Shown: piece by piece, positions 36,779 to 44,830 of the stretch
How the letters are laid out: every line of letters begins with the position of its first letter
How positions within the stretch are numbered: the stretch's first letter is position 1
Source: Micromonospora sp. Llam0
Lineage (GTDB): Bacteria; Actinomycetota; Actinomycetes; Mycobacteriales; Micromonosporaceae
Assembly (NCBI RefSeq): GCF_003751085.1
Contig: NZ_RJJY01000002.1
Span: 744,001 to 808,000 of the forward strand
DNA: 64,000 nt
Direction: 5' to 3'
Notes under the pieces: model-generated
What the model was told of the DNA's origin: nothing
The model's database searches: none
The model's input: the letters and a program-made list of their open reading frames with translations, nothing else
Made by a program: the position numbers and the translations under genes

Positions 36779-38344
36779 CTAGCCTTCGAGCCACATCAGG
36801 CGGTAGCGCCAGCTGCCGAGGTTCCAGCCGTTCGACTCCATCGGGATCACACCCTTGAGCTTGTCGGTGGTCAGGTCGACGTTGCTCTTGAAGGAGTGGA
36901 TGATGTCCGGTCCCGACTCGTACAGCTTCGTCAACAGCTGGCCGGAGTACTCGGCCTGCTGCGCGGGGTCGGTGGTGCTCAGCAGCTGGTTGTAGATCTG
37001 GTCACCCTCCGGGTCCTGCCACAGGCTCTCGTTGGAACGACCACCCTCGCTCCACCGCTGTGACCAGGACCCGCCGACCAGTCCGGCCGCCCAGTAGTTC
37101 TGCTTGAACTGGTCTTCCTTGTGGTTGGCGCTCCACGTCGCGGCGTCCTGGATGTTGATGTTCACCGTGACCCCGGCGGCCTTGGCCTGCTCGGCGTAGA
37201 CCTGTGCGGAGTTGACCATGCCACCGTTCTGGGCGCTCGTGTTGAGGGTGATCGTCAGCCCTTCGTAGCCGGCGTTCTTCAGCAGACTCTTCGCCTGCTC
37301 GATGTCCTGCTCGCGCTGCGGCAGGTCCGGGTAGCCCGGGTCGCCGGGGCAGGGCATGTCGTTGGCGATCTCACCGAGGCCGCTGTACGCCTGCTGCACC
37401 ATCTGCTCACGGTCGACGAGCAGCTTCATGGCGAGACGCACGTTGGGGTCGTTGAACGGCGCGGAGTCCACCCGCATCGTGATCGGCTGGTAGAAGCCCG
37501 ACTTCGTGATGACCGTGGTGAACCCGGTCGGGGGCAGTTGGGGGATCAGGGTGGAGTCGACACCGTCGATCGCGTCGACCTGGCCGGCGAGGAGTGCGGC
37601 CATCCGCGGCGTGTTGTCGGCGAAGTCGATGATCTCGAGTTCGTCGAGGTACGGCTGTCCCTCGCGCCAGTAGTTCGGGAAGGCCTTGTACGTGGAGCGT
37701 GCGCCGGCCTGGAAGCTCTGCATGACCCACGGCCCGGTGCCGACCGGCTTGGCCGGGTCGAAGTCGGTGGGGAGGATACTCGTCTGCGACGATCCCCAGC
37801 GGGTGGGCAGCAGCGAGTCCGGGGTCTTCAGGGTGAGTTCGACCGTGAGGTTGTCGAGCTTCTTGATGGCGTTGGGGTCGATCGACGCCAGCGCCGACGC
37901 CGCCCGGCCCGGGTTGTCCGGATCCAGGATGCGTTGCAACGAGAAGATGAGATCGTCGGCGGTCAGCGACTTGCCGTGGTGGAACTCGACCCCACTGCGC
38001 AGCCGGATCGTCGCCACCGTGGCGTCGGCGTTCATCTCGAACGACTCGGCCAACGCCAGCTCGGCACGGTACGGCAGATCCGGGGCGAGAAGGGCGAGAC
38101 TGTCGGCGATCTGCTGGCCACGGCCCTGGTCCGTGTCCGACGACGTGAAGTGCGGGTCGTAGATGTTGCCGGAGCTGCCGATCACGCCGACGCGCAGCTT
38201 GCCACCCCTGCGGGGTGTGCCCGGCGAGGCGCCCGGGGAGGCCGAGGTCGAGGGCGAGTCGGCACCGCAGGCGGCGGTGGCCGCCAGACCGACCATTCCG
38301 ACACCCGCTACCAGTATTGAACGTCGACTGAGTCGTGGACCCAT
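36779..38344 (-). CDS. family-5 extracellular solute-binding lipoprotein (DppA-like)
   Basis: The 521-residue protein has a twin-arginine-like lipoprotein signal (LSRRSILVAG, lipobox TAACG at about residue 26) and the SBP_bac_5 fold. Family landmarks are GGKLRVGVIG, the Asp-x-lined LRSGVEFHHGKSLTADDLIF, VGTGPWVMQSF and LMWLEG at the end. Such proteins bind peptides, but also opines, nickel and guanidino or sugar-acid ligands, so the ligand is open. A good GGAAGGTGT precedes the ATG. It follows the Gfo/Idh gene by 52 bases. Confidence 0.92.
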   Translation of the reverse strand: MGPRLSRRSILVAGVGMVGLAATAACGADSPSTSASPGASPGTPRRGGKLRVGVIGSSGNIYDPHFTSSDTDQGRGQQIADSLALLAPDLPYRAELALAESFEMNADATVATIRLRSGVEFHHGKSLTADDLIFSLQRILDPDNPGRAASALASIDPNAIKKLDNLTVELTLKTPDSLLPTRWGSSQTSILPTDFDPAKPVGTGPWVMQSFQAGARSTYKAFPNYWREGQPYLDELEIIDFADNTPRMAALLAGQVDAIDGVDSTLIPQLPPTGFTTVITKSGFYQPITMRVDSAPFNDPNVRLAMKLLVDREQMVQQAYSGLGEIANDMPCPGDPGYPDLPQREQDIEQAKSLLKNAGYEGLTITLNTSAQNGGMVNSAQVYAEQAKAAGVTVNINIQDAATWSANHKEDQFKQNYWAAGLVGGSWSQRWSEGGRSNESLWQDPEGDQIYNQLLSTTDPAQQAEYSGQLLTKLYESGPDIIHSFKSNVDLTTDKLKGVIPMESNGWNLGSWRYRLMWLEG

Positions 38345-38396
38345 GTGACACCTTCCTATGTGGGTAGTAATAGGTGAGACCGCAGACGGTTCGGAG

Positions 38397-39371
38397 TCAG
38401 GCCGGGGCGATCTGTTCGAGAACGTCCAGATTTCGGGCTCCGTCTTCGCCCGTCGCGTAGGCGACGTCCTCGCCCAGGAACGCGGCTGTCACCGTTGCCA
38501 GCTGCGCCTGCGCGGAGTGGGGGGTCTCACCGGTGATGTCTTCGGTGCCGCCATCGGCGTGGTGCAACACGACCCGGCCCTGCCCGGTCGGGGACGTGTC
38601 GGTGGCGACGAGAGCGCCCTGCGTACCGGTCACCTCGACGACGGTGGTCGGTCGGTAGTAGCTCGCCGTCGCGGTCAGGGTCGCCAGCACGTCGCCGGAG
38701 AACCGCAGCGCCGCGACGGCCAGATCCTCGGTCTCGTACCCGCGTTGGGCGGCGGTGAGGCCGATGGCGGACTCGACCTCGCCGAGCAGCATCCGGAGCA
38801 GGTCGACGTGGTGGGTGCCGATGTCGGCCAGCACCCCCCAGCGGGCGGTCTCCTTGTGTCCGCGCCACGTCTTCGGCGCCGAGTCCCGCCGCATGCCGTA
38901 GAGGCTCCGAGCGGTCACGATCCGCCCGATCGCACCGGCGGTAACAAGCTCCCGCATCCTGATGTGGCCGGGGACGTAGCGCGCCTGGTAGCCGGTGGCG
39001 AGTCTGACCCCCGAGGCCTGGGCCAGTTTGACCAGCTCCCAGCCCTCGTTGGCGGTGAGCGCGAGCGGCTTCTCCAACAGAACGTGTTTGCCGTGCCGGA
39101 TCGCCCGGGTGGCGTGTTCGAAGTGCAGGTAGCTACTGGAGGCGATCCAGACGGCGTCGAGGTCGGGGTTGGCCAGCAGGGCGTCGAGGTCGCCGTAGCC
39201 GCAAGGAATCCCCGCGTCGGCCGCGAAGGTCGCCGCCCGCTCCTGGCTGCTGCTGGCGACCGCGAGCAGACGCGCGGTCGGAGTCTCGGTGACCGCTGGA
39301 ACGCAGACCCGCGCGGCGTAGCCGGACGTGCCGACCAGGCCCCACCCGAGGTTCGGCGTTGCTGCTGCCAT
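38397..39371 (-). CDS. Gfo/Idh/MocA-family oxidoreductase
   Basis: The 324-residue protein has the N-terminal Rossmann motif WGLVGTSGYAARVCVPAV, the cofactor-site EKPLAL (from VLLEKPLALTANEGW) and a C-terminal alpha/beta domain with the catalytic-region WGVLADIGTHHVDLLRMLLG, whose His is in the usual place. It uses NAD(P) to oxidise or reduce a sugar, cyclitol or similar hydroxyl; the substrate is unknown. ATG 39371 has GGAGGCGGAG before it. The start is only 12 bases from the GntR operator at 39384, so the 5' leader must be very short. It heads the six-gene operon. Confidence 0.9.
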   Translation of the reverse strand: MAAATPNLGWGLVGTSGYAARVCVPAVTETPTARLLAVASSSQERAATFAADAGIPCGYGDLDALLANPDLDAVWIASSSYLHFEHATRAIRHGKHVLLEKPLALTANEGWELVKLAQASGVRLATGYQARYVPGHIRMRELVTAGAIGRIVTARSLYGMRRDSAPKTWRGHKETARWGVLADIGTHHVDLLRMLLGEVESAIGLTAAQRGYETEDLAVAALRFSGDVLATLTATASYYRPTTVVEVTGTQGALVATDTSPTGQGRVVLHHADGGTEDITGETPHSAQAQLATVTAAFLGEDVAYATGEDGARNLDVLEQIAPA

Positions 39372-39383
39372 CTCCGCCTCCAA

Positions 39384-39397
39384 CGTTGTGCATAATC
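39384..39397 (-). promoter_or_regulatory. GntR operator upstream of the Gfo/Idh-ABC-ureohydrolase operon
   Basis: CGTTGTGCATAATC on the plus strand matches GATTRTGCAYAATC at 12 of 14 positions. It lies 12 bases before the Gfo/Idh start codon, so it must overlap the promoter or transcription start of that operon. Confidence 0.65.
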
Positions 39398-39640
39398 GAT
39401 TGCGCCGATCCTGGGCGCGTACCGGCACGTCGCGCAAGGCGTGTAACGCACTACTAACCTGGCGGCCAGGTTGTTAACGTGATCGACTTTTTTCACAGCT
39501 CCGACACGGAGACGGCCCGGCGGCCAAGTGCCTCGTGACCTGGCACGTCGCCCCCCACCGGGGTGCGGGCGACGACCGGTCGTCGAGCCCGCCGACCACC
39601 CTTGCGCGGCGACACGGCGCCTGTGCATACTGTGCCCACC

Positions 39641-39654
39641 GATAATGCATAATC
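39641..39654 (+). promoter_or_regulatory. GntR operator upstream of the Drr-type exporter and dehydrogenase genes
   Basis: GATAATGCATAATC matches the consensus at 13 of 14 positions and includes CATAAT, a plausible -10 hexamer, at 39648-39653. A weaker copy, CTGTGCATAC, lies at 39621-39630. The ABC ATPase gene starts 44 bases downstream. The 327-base divergent gap also holds a small inverted repeat, AACCTGG-CGG-CCAGGTT, at 39456-39472. Confidence 0.7.
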
Positions 39655-39698
39655 GACAAAGGGCGTCGTCGGCGGCCGCGTTGCTCGCGAGGGAGATC

Positions 39699-40649
39699 AT
39701 GCAAGAGGGCGTCTTCACCGAAAATCTATGCAAGCGGTTCGGTGACTTCCGGGCCCTCGACGGCGTCAACCTCGTCGCACCGGCGGGAACCATCGGCTCG
39801 ATCCTGGGACCCAACGGTGCCGGCAAGACCACCACCATCCGGATCCTCACCACGCTGACCACTGCCGACTCCGGCCGCGCCTTCGTCGCCGGCCACGACG
39901 TTCACGCCCGGCCGCACCAGGTGCGGTCGGTCATCGCGCTCACCGGTCAGTTCGCCGCGATCGACGGCGGCCTCAGCGCACGCGAGAACCTGATCCTGAT
40001 CGCTCGCCTGCACAGACAACCCCGCCGGGTCGCCAAGGCGAAGGCCGACGAACTCCTGGAACGATTCGAGTTGACCTCGGCCGCCAGTCGACATGCCCGG
40101 GCCTTCTCCGGTGGGATGCGTCGGCGTCTCGACCTCGCCATGAGCCTGATCACCTCACCGCAGGTGCTCTTCCTCGACGAACCCACCACGGGCCTGGACC
40201 CGCCGAGCCGGGAACGCCTGTGGGAAGTGGTCGAGGACCTCCGCGACAACGGCACCTGCGTCATCCTCACCACGCAGTACCTCGAAGAGGCCGACCGTCT
40301 CGCCGACAACATCACCGTGATCAACCATGGCAGAACCGTCGCTGTCGGAACCCCGCCCGAACTCAAGCTGGCCTACGGCGGCGAGATCGTGGAGGTCCAT
40401 GCCGCAAGTGACGCCGACGCGCGTCGGGCCGCGAAGTCTCTCGCCCTCACCGCCGGCCTCGACGACTCGACCGTCACGGTGAACGTCGGCTCCGCCCAAG
40501 CCCGGTTCCGGGTCCAGTCCGGCACCTTCACGGTCGCGGCGGCCGTCCGTGCCCTCGACGCCGAAGGGTTGGATTTCATCGACATCAACGTTCACCGCGC
40601 GACCCTGGACGAAGTCTTCGACGTCGTCACCGCGGCGGAGCATCCATGA
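39699..40649 (+). CDS. ABC transporter ATP-binding protein (DrrA-like exporter)
   Basis: The 316-residue protein has Walker A GPNGAGKTTTIRIL near residue 37, Q-loop TGQFAAIDGGLSARENL, signature FSGGMRRRLDLAMSL, Walker B VLFLDEPTTGLDP and the DrrA-type C-terminal extension of about 80 residues (VHRATLDEVFDVVT). It works with the next gene's permease in export of a hydrophobic or drug-like molecule. GGGAG precedes ATG 39699. The stop overlaps the permease start by 4 bases. Being under the island's operator suggests export of an island product or protection from its substrate. Confidence 0.9.
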   Translation: MQEGVFTENLCKRFGDFRALDGVNLVAPAGTIGSILGPNGAGKTTTIRILTTLTTADSGRAFVAGHDVHARPHQVRSVIALTGQFAAIDGGLSARENLILIARLHRQPRRVAKAKADELLERFELTSAASRHARAFSGGMRRRLDLAMSLITSPQVLFLDEPTTGLDPPSRERLWEVVEDLRDNGTCVILTTQYLEEADRLADNITVINHGRTVAVGTPPELKLAYGGEIVEVHAASDADARRAAKSLALTAGLDDSTVTVNVGSAQARFRVQSGTFTVAAAVRALDAEGLDFIDINVHRATLDEVFDVVTAAEHP

Positions 40650-41467
40650 GTCCCGTCCGCAGCCGGTCCGCGGACAGCGGTGTCACAGTGCGGCGCTACG
40701 TCACCCTGCCGCACGCGATCGAGAACATCGGAACCATCGCCCGCCGCAACCTGCTGAGCTTCTGGCGGAACCGGCAACTGCTGGCACTGTCTCTGATCCA
40801 GCCACTGACGAACATGGTGCTGTTCGCGTACGTCCTCGACCAGGTCGCGACCGTCTCGGGCATGCCCTACCGGCAGTACGTCATCCCGGGAGTGCTCACC
40901 CAGGCGGTGATGGTCCAGGCGATGCGGACCGGTGTCGCGGTCTCCCACGACGCGGACGCTGGCATCAACGACCGGTTCCGTACCTTGCCGATCGCGCGAT
41001 CGGCGGTGCTCCTCGGACGGACGCTGGGTGACACGGCCAAGAGCGCCATTCAGATCACCATCCTCATGATCGTCGCCGTCACGGTCATTGGCTTCCGTTT
41101 CGAGACCGGCTTCCTGCGCGGCGTCGCGGCGACCGCGGTCATCGCGCTGTGGGCCTTGGCCGTGACCTCGTTCTCGACCTGGGTCGGGCTGGCGGTACGC
41201 GACGGCGAGACAGCGCAGACCTGGCTGATCACTCCGACGTTGCCGCTCGTCTTCGGAAGTTCCGGATTCGCGCCCATCGCCAGCATGCCCGATTGGCTGG
41301 CGTCCTTCGCTCGGGTCAATCCGGTGTCGGCCGTCGTCGACACCGCCCGCGCTCTGACCCACGGGGGCCCACTGCTCCCGTCGTTCCTGCAGTACCTGGC
41401 CTGGACCGTGGGACTCACCGTCGTCTTCACGGCCCTGGCGGTGCGACGTTTCACCCGGGACAAGTGA
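40646..41467 (+). CDS. ABC-2 type transporter permease (DrrB-like)
   Basis: The 273-residue membrane protein has six hydrophobic segments and the ABC-2 architecture: NIGTIARRNLLSFWRN at the start, YRQYVIPGVLTQAVMVQAM after the second helix, DAGINDRFRTLPIARSAVLLG in the cytoplasmic coupling helix region, and FGSSGFAPIASMPDWLASFA near the end. It pairs with the DrrA-like ATPase and is translationally coupled to it. A 112-base gap separates it from the first dehydrogenase. Confidence 0.9.
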   Translation: MSPVRSRSADSGVTVRRYVTLPHAIENIGTIARRNLLSFWRNRQLLALSLIQPLTNMVLFAYVLDQVATVSGMPYRQYVIPGVLTQAVMVQAMRTGVAVSHDADAGINDRFRTLPIARSAVLLGRTLGDTAKSAIQITILMIVAVTVIGFRFETGFLRGVAATAVIALWALAVTSFSTWVGLAVRDGETAQTWLITPTLPLVFGSSGFAPIASMPDWLASFARVNPVSAVVDTARALTHGGPLLPSFLQYLAWTVGLTVVFTALAVRRFTRDK

Positions 41468-41579
41468 AAGCCTCCCGGCTGGGGAACCGCTCTCCGAGAA
41501 GACGCGTGACCGTTCGACCAGTCGCGCCGGGTGTCGCCCCCGCCCCCAAGCCTTCGCAAAGTTCGACAAGGAGTAGCCG

Positions 41580-42599
41580 ATGCGGCCAAAGATCTTCGTC
41601 TCCCAACCGATTCCCCAACCCGCGCTCGACCTGATGGCCGAGGTCGCCGACCTCGAGGTCTTCCCCTGGACGCATCGAGAAGTGAGCATCGACGAGCTGG
41701 AGAGCGCGGCGCAGCGCAGCGACTACTTCTTCATCATGCACACCGTGCCGGTCCGGGCCCGGTATTTCGGCCCCGGTAGCCGACTCAAGGGAATTGGCAT
41801 GCAGCTGGCCCGCGAGGACCTGCACGACCTGGCGGCGATGAAGGCCGCCGGCGTGAAGCAGATCATGTCCAAGCCGGTCGTGCCGACGGATGATCCGGAC
41901 GGCTACAGCCTCGACGGTTACGGCCTGAATCCGCGCGCGACCGGGCAGTTGATGGTGGCGCTGCTGCTGAACTGCGCCTACCGGGTGAACGAGTCCGACA
42001 TGTTCTGCCGGGCGAACGGCTTCTTCCAGGAAATGACAATGCAGTTCATGGGCCACGGCACCACCGGCAAGACCGTCGGCCTCTACGGCTTCGGCAAGGT
42101 CGCCAAACAGGCGGCCCGCCTGCTCTCGGCGATGGACATGGAGGTGCTGTACACCAAACGCACCCGCCTGAGCACCGATGACGAGACCAAATGGGGCGTC
42201 ACCTGGTGCGCCGACCCGGACGACCTCGTCGCGCGGTCCGACTACGTCTGCCTGCTGGTCGACTTCGACGACAGCAAGCTGAAGATGTTCGGCGAGCGCG
42301 AGTTCAAACTGATGAAGCCGACCGCGTACTTCATCAACGTGGCACGGGGCCGGCTGGTGGACCAGGACGCCCTCATCGCCGCACTCACCGACGGGACCAT
42401 CGCCGGTGCCGGTCTCGAGGTCTTCTGGACCGAACCACCGAACGTCGTCGACCCCTACGTCGACGAAAGGTTGCGCAAGATGGACAACGTCGTCCTCACC
42501 CCGCACAACGGCGGCGCCACCTACGCCTCGCGCGGCGCCCAGACGCTACGGATCGCCGAAGCGCTGGTCGAGGAGATCAAAGCCAACTGGACGGGCTGA
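41580..42599 (+). CDS. D-2-hydroxyacid dehydrogenase family protein, tandem copy 1
   Basis: The 339-residue protein has the D-isomer 2-hydroxyacid dehydrogenase fold. The cofactor motif is LYGFGKVAKQAARLL near residue 165, followed by VLYTKRTRL, whose basic residues favour NADP(H). The catalytic triad is visible as Arg in NVARGRLVD, Glu in FWTEPPN and His in LTPHNGGATY. The middle (GQLMVALLLNCAYRVNESDM) is unlike standard phosphoglycerate or formate dehydrogenases and is shared by all three tandem copies. The substrate is unknown. AAGGAG lies 8 bases before the ATG. A 232-base stretch is nearly identical to copy 2. Confidence 0.88.
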   Translation: MRPKIFVSQPIPQPALDLMAEVADLEVFPWTHREVSIDELESAAQRSDYFFIMHTVPVRARYFGPGSRLKGIGMQLAREDLHDLAAMKAAGVKQIMSKPVVPTDDPDGYSLDGYGLNPRATGQLMVALLLNCAYRVNESDMFCRANGFFQEMTMQFMGHGTTGKTVGLYGFGKVAKQAARLLSAMDMEVLYTKRTRLSTDDETKWGVTWCADPDDLVARSDYVCLLVDFDDSKLKMFGEREFKLMKPTAYFINVARGRLVDQDALIAALTDGTIAGAGLEVFWTEPPNVVDPYVDERLRKMDNVVLTPHNGGATYASRGAQTLRIAEALVEEIKANWTG

Positions 42600-42671
42600 C
42601 ACCCAGCCACGCGGCGCCGACGTACGGCGTCACGTGCCGAGAGACCAGCGACTTCGAAAAGGAGGGCTCCG

Positions 42672-43694
42672 ATGCGTCCCAGAATCTTCGTCACCCAGCC
42701 GATTCCCCAGCCCGCGCTCGAACTGCTGCGCGAGCACGGCCACGTCGAAGTCTTTCCATGGACCAACCGTGATGTCAGTCTCGATGAACTGGAGAGTGCG
42801 TCCGTACGTTCGCACTACCTGTTCTGCATGCACGAGACACCGATCCGCGCGTCCTTGTTCGGCCCTGGCTCGCAACTGGTGGGTATCGGATATTCCGGGC
42901 CGGACCCGGAGTTGCACGACCTCGAGGCGATCGCCTCCTCCGGGGTTCGGATGCTGACTGCTGTGCGCCCCTCGCCGCCCGACGACGATCCGGACGGCTT
43001 CTCCTGGGACGGCTACGGGCTCAACCCGCGGGCCACCGGGCAGTTGATGGTGGCGCTGCTGCTGAACTGCGCCTACCGGGTGAACGAGTCCGACATGTTC
43101 TGCCGGGCGAACGGCTTCTTCCAGGAAATGACAATGCAGTTCATGGGCCACGGCACCACCGGCAAGACCGTCGGCCTCTACGGCTTCGGCAAGGTCGCCA
43201 AACAGGCGGCCCGCCTGCTGTCGGCGATGGACATGGAGGTGCTGTACACCAAACGCACCCGCCTGACCCCGGCAGATGAGGCGAAGTGGGGGGTCCAGTG
43301 GGTCGCCGATGCGGACGACCTCATCACCCGATCCGACTACGTCTGCCTGTTGGTCAACTACACGGCCGACAACGCCGAGTTGTTCGGCGAGCGCGAGTTC
43401 AAACTGATGAAGCCGACCGCGTACTTCATCAACGTGGCACGCGGCCGCCTCGTCGACGAGCAGGCACTCATCGCCGCGCTGCGCGACGGGACCATCGCCG
43501 GCGCCGGGCTCGAGGCCTTCCGTACCGAACCCCCGGTTGTCCACGACGCCTACGTGCCGGCCGAGTTCCGCAAGATGGACAACGTCGTCCTCACCCCGCA
43601 CAACGGCGGCGCCACCTACGCCTCACGCGGGGCACAGACCCTGCGCACCGCCGAAGCGATCGTCGCAGACATCAAAGCCAACTGGAAGAACTGA
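42672..43694 (+). CDS. D-2-hydroxyacid dehydrogenase family protein, tandem copy 2
   Basis: The 340-residue paralogue of copy 1 has the same GFGKVAKQAA cofactor loop, YTKRT after strand 2, Arg in NVARGRLVDE, Glu in FRTEPPV and His in LTPHNGGATY. Bases 43035-43266 match copy 1 at 231 of 232 positions, whereas the flanking N-terminal halves are clearly diverged. That pattern means recent gene conversion or a selective exchange. AAGGAGG precedes the ATG. It follows copy 1 by 72 bases. Confidence 0.88.
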   Translation: MRPRIFVTQPIPQPALELLREHGHVEVFPWTNRDVSLDELESASVRSHYLFCMHETPIRASLFGPGSQLVGIGYSGPDPELHDLEAIASSGVRMLTAVRPSPPDDDPDGFSWDGYGLNPRATGQLMVALLLNCAYRVNESDMFCRANGFFQEMTMQFMGHGTTGKTVGLYGFGKVAKQAARLLSAMDMEVLYTKRTRLTPADEAKWGVQWVADADDLITRSDYVCLLVNYTADNAELFGEREFKLMKPTAYFINVARGRLVDEQALIAALRDGTIAGAGLEAFRTEPPVVHDAYVPAEFRKMDNVVLTPHNGGATYASRGAQTLRTAEAIVADIKANWKN

Positions 43695-43707
43695 GAAGGA
43701 GCAACCT

Positions 43708-44724
43708 GTGCTTCCCAAGATCTATGTGCCGCTGCCGATTCCCGATCCAGCACTCGAGCTGATGCGCCAGTACGGCGACGTGGAGGTCTTCCCCTGGACC
43801 CACCGCGACGCGAGCCTGGACGAACTGGCGAGCGCGGCGCGCCGCTCACACTACCTGTTCTGCATGCACCACACACCGATCCGGGCGTCCCTGTTCGGGC
43901 CCGGCTCCAAGCTCGTCGGCATCGGGACCTCCGGCTACCGGGCCGACCTGCACGACGCCGAGGCGATCAAGGCCTCCGGCGTCCGGATCCTGGAAGCCAA
44001 GCGCCCCGAGCCACCGGCCGACCCGGACGGGTACACGATGGAGGGCTACGGGCTGAACCCACGGGCCACCGGCCAACTGATGGTGGCGCTGCTGCTCAAC
44101 CTCGCGTACCGGGTCACCGAATCCGACCACTATCTGCGTGGCGTCGGATTTTTCCAAGAGATGACGATGCAGTTCATGGGCCAGGGCACCACCGGCAAGA
44201 CAGTCGGCCTCTACGGCTTCGGCAAGGTCGCCAAACAGGCGGCCCGGGTGCTCACCAACATGGACATGACCGTCCTGTACAACAAGCGCACCCGGTTGAC
44301 TCCCGAGGAGGAAGCGAAGTGGGGCGTCCAGTGGGCCGAACCTGACGAGCTGTTCACCCAGTCGGACTACGTCTGCCTGTTGGTCAACTTCGAGGACGCC
44401 AACCACGAGCTCGTCGGCGAGAAGCAGTTCAAGATGATGAAGCCGACGGCGTACTTCATCAATGTCGCGCGGGGCCGCATCGTCGATGAGCCGGCGTTGA
44501 TCCGGGCGCTGCAGGACGGCACGATCGCCGGTGCCGGCCTCGAGGTGTTCCGCAGCGAGCCGCCGGTCGTCCACGACGCGTACGTACCGGCGGAGCTCCG
44601 CAAGATGGACAACGTCGTCCTCACCCCCCACAACGGCGGCGCCACCTACGCCTCACGCGGAGCGCAGACCCTGCACATCGCGCGGGCGATCGTCGCAGAC
44701 ATCAAGGCCAACTGGAAAGGCTGA
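43708..44724 (+). CDS. D-2-hydroxyacid dehydrogenase family protein, tandem copy 3
   Basis: The 338-residue paralogue keeps all catalytic residues (Arg in NVARGRIVDE, Glu in FRSEPPVVHD, His in LTPHNGG) and the GFGKVAKQAARVL cofactor loop. It differs from copies 1 and 2 in the substrate-facing middle: NLAYRVTESDHYLRGVGFF replaces NCAYRVNESDMFCRANGFF. That suggests a different substrate or a hetero-oligomer partner. The GTG start at 43708 has AGAAGGAG before it and lies only 13 bases after copy 2. A hairpin terminator follows its stop by 52 bases. Confidence 0.88.
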   Translation: MLPKIYVPLPIPDPALELMRQYGDVEVFPWTHRDASLDELASAARRSHYLFCMHHTPIRASLFGPGSKLVGIGTSGYRADLHDAEAIKASGVRILEAKRPEPPADPDGYTMEGYGLNPRATGQLMVALLLNLAYRVTESDHYLRGVGFFQEMTMQFMGQGTTGKTVGLYGFGKVAKQAARVLTNMDMTVLYNKRTRLTPEEEAKWGVQWAEPDELFTQSDYVCLLVNFEDANHELVGEKQFKMMKPTAYFINVARGRIVDEPALIRALQDGTIAGAGLEVFRSEPPVVHDAYVPAELRKMDNVVLTPHNGGATYASRGAQTLHIARAIVADIKANWKG

Positions 44725-44776
44725 GCCGGTGGTGCCACGACCGGCACCCTTCGCACACCGCCGGCACGCCTACCTC

Positions 44777-44806
44777 GCCGGGGTCGAGGCTGCCCTCGAC
44801 CCCGGC
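44777..44806. terminator. perfect 13-base-pair hairpin between convergent genes
   Basis: GCCGGGGTCGAGG (44777-44789) pairs perfectly with CCTCGACCCCGGC (44794-44806) over a CTGC loop. It separates the third dehydrogenase from the oppositely oriented ThDP enzyme and probably stops both transcripts. Confidence 0.8.
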
Positions 44807-44830
44807 ACCGGCAGTGCTGGGGCGCAGGCG

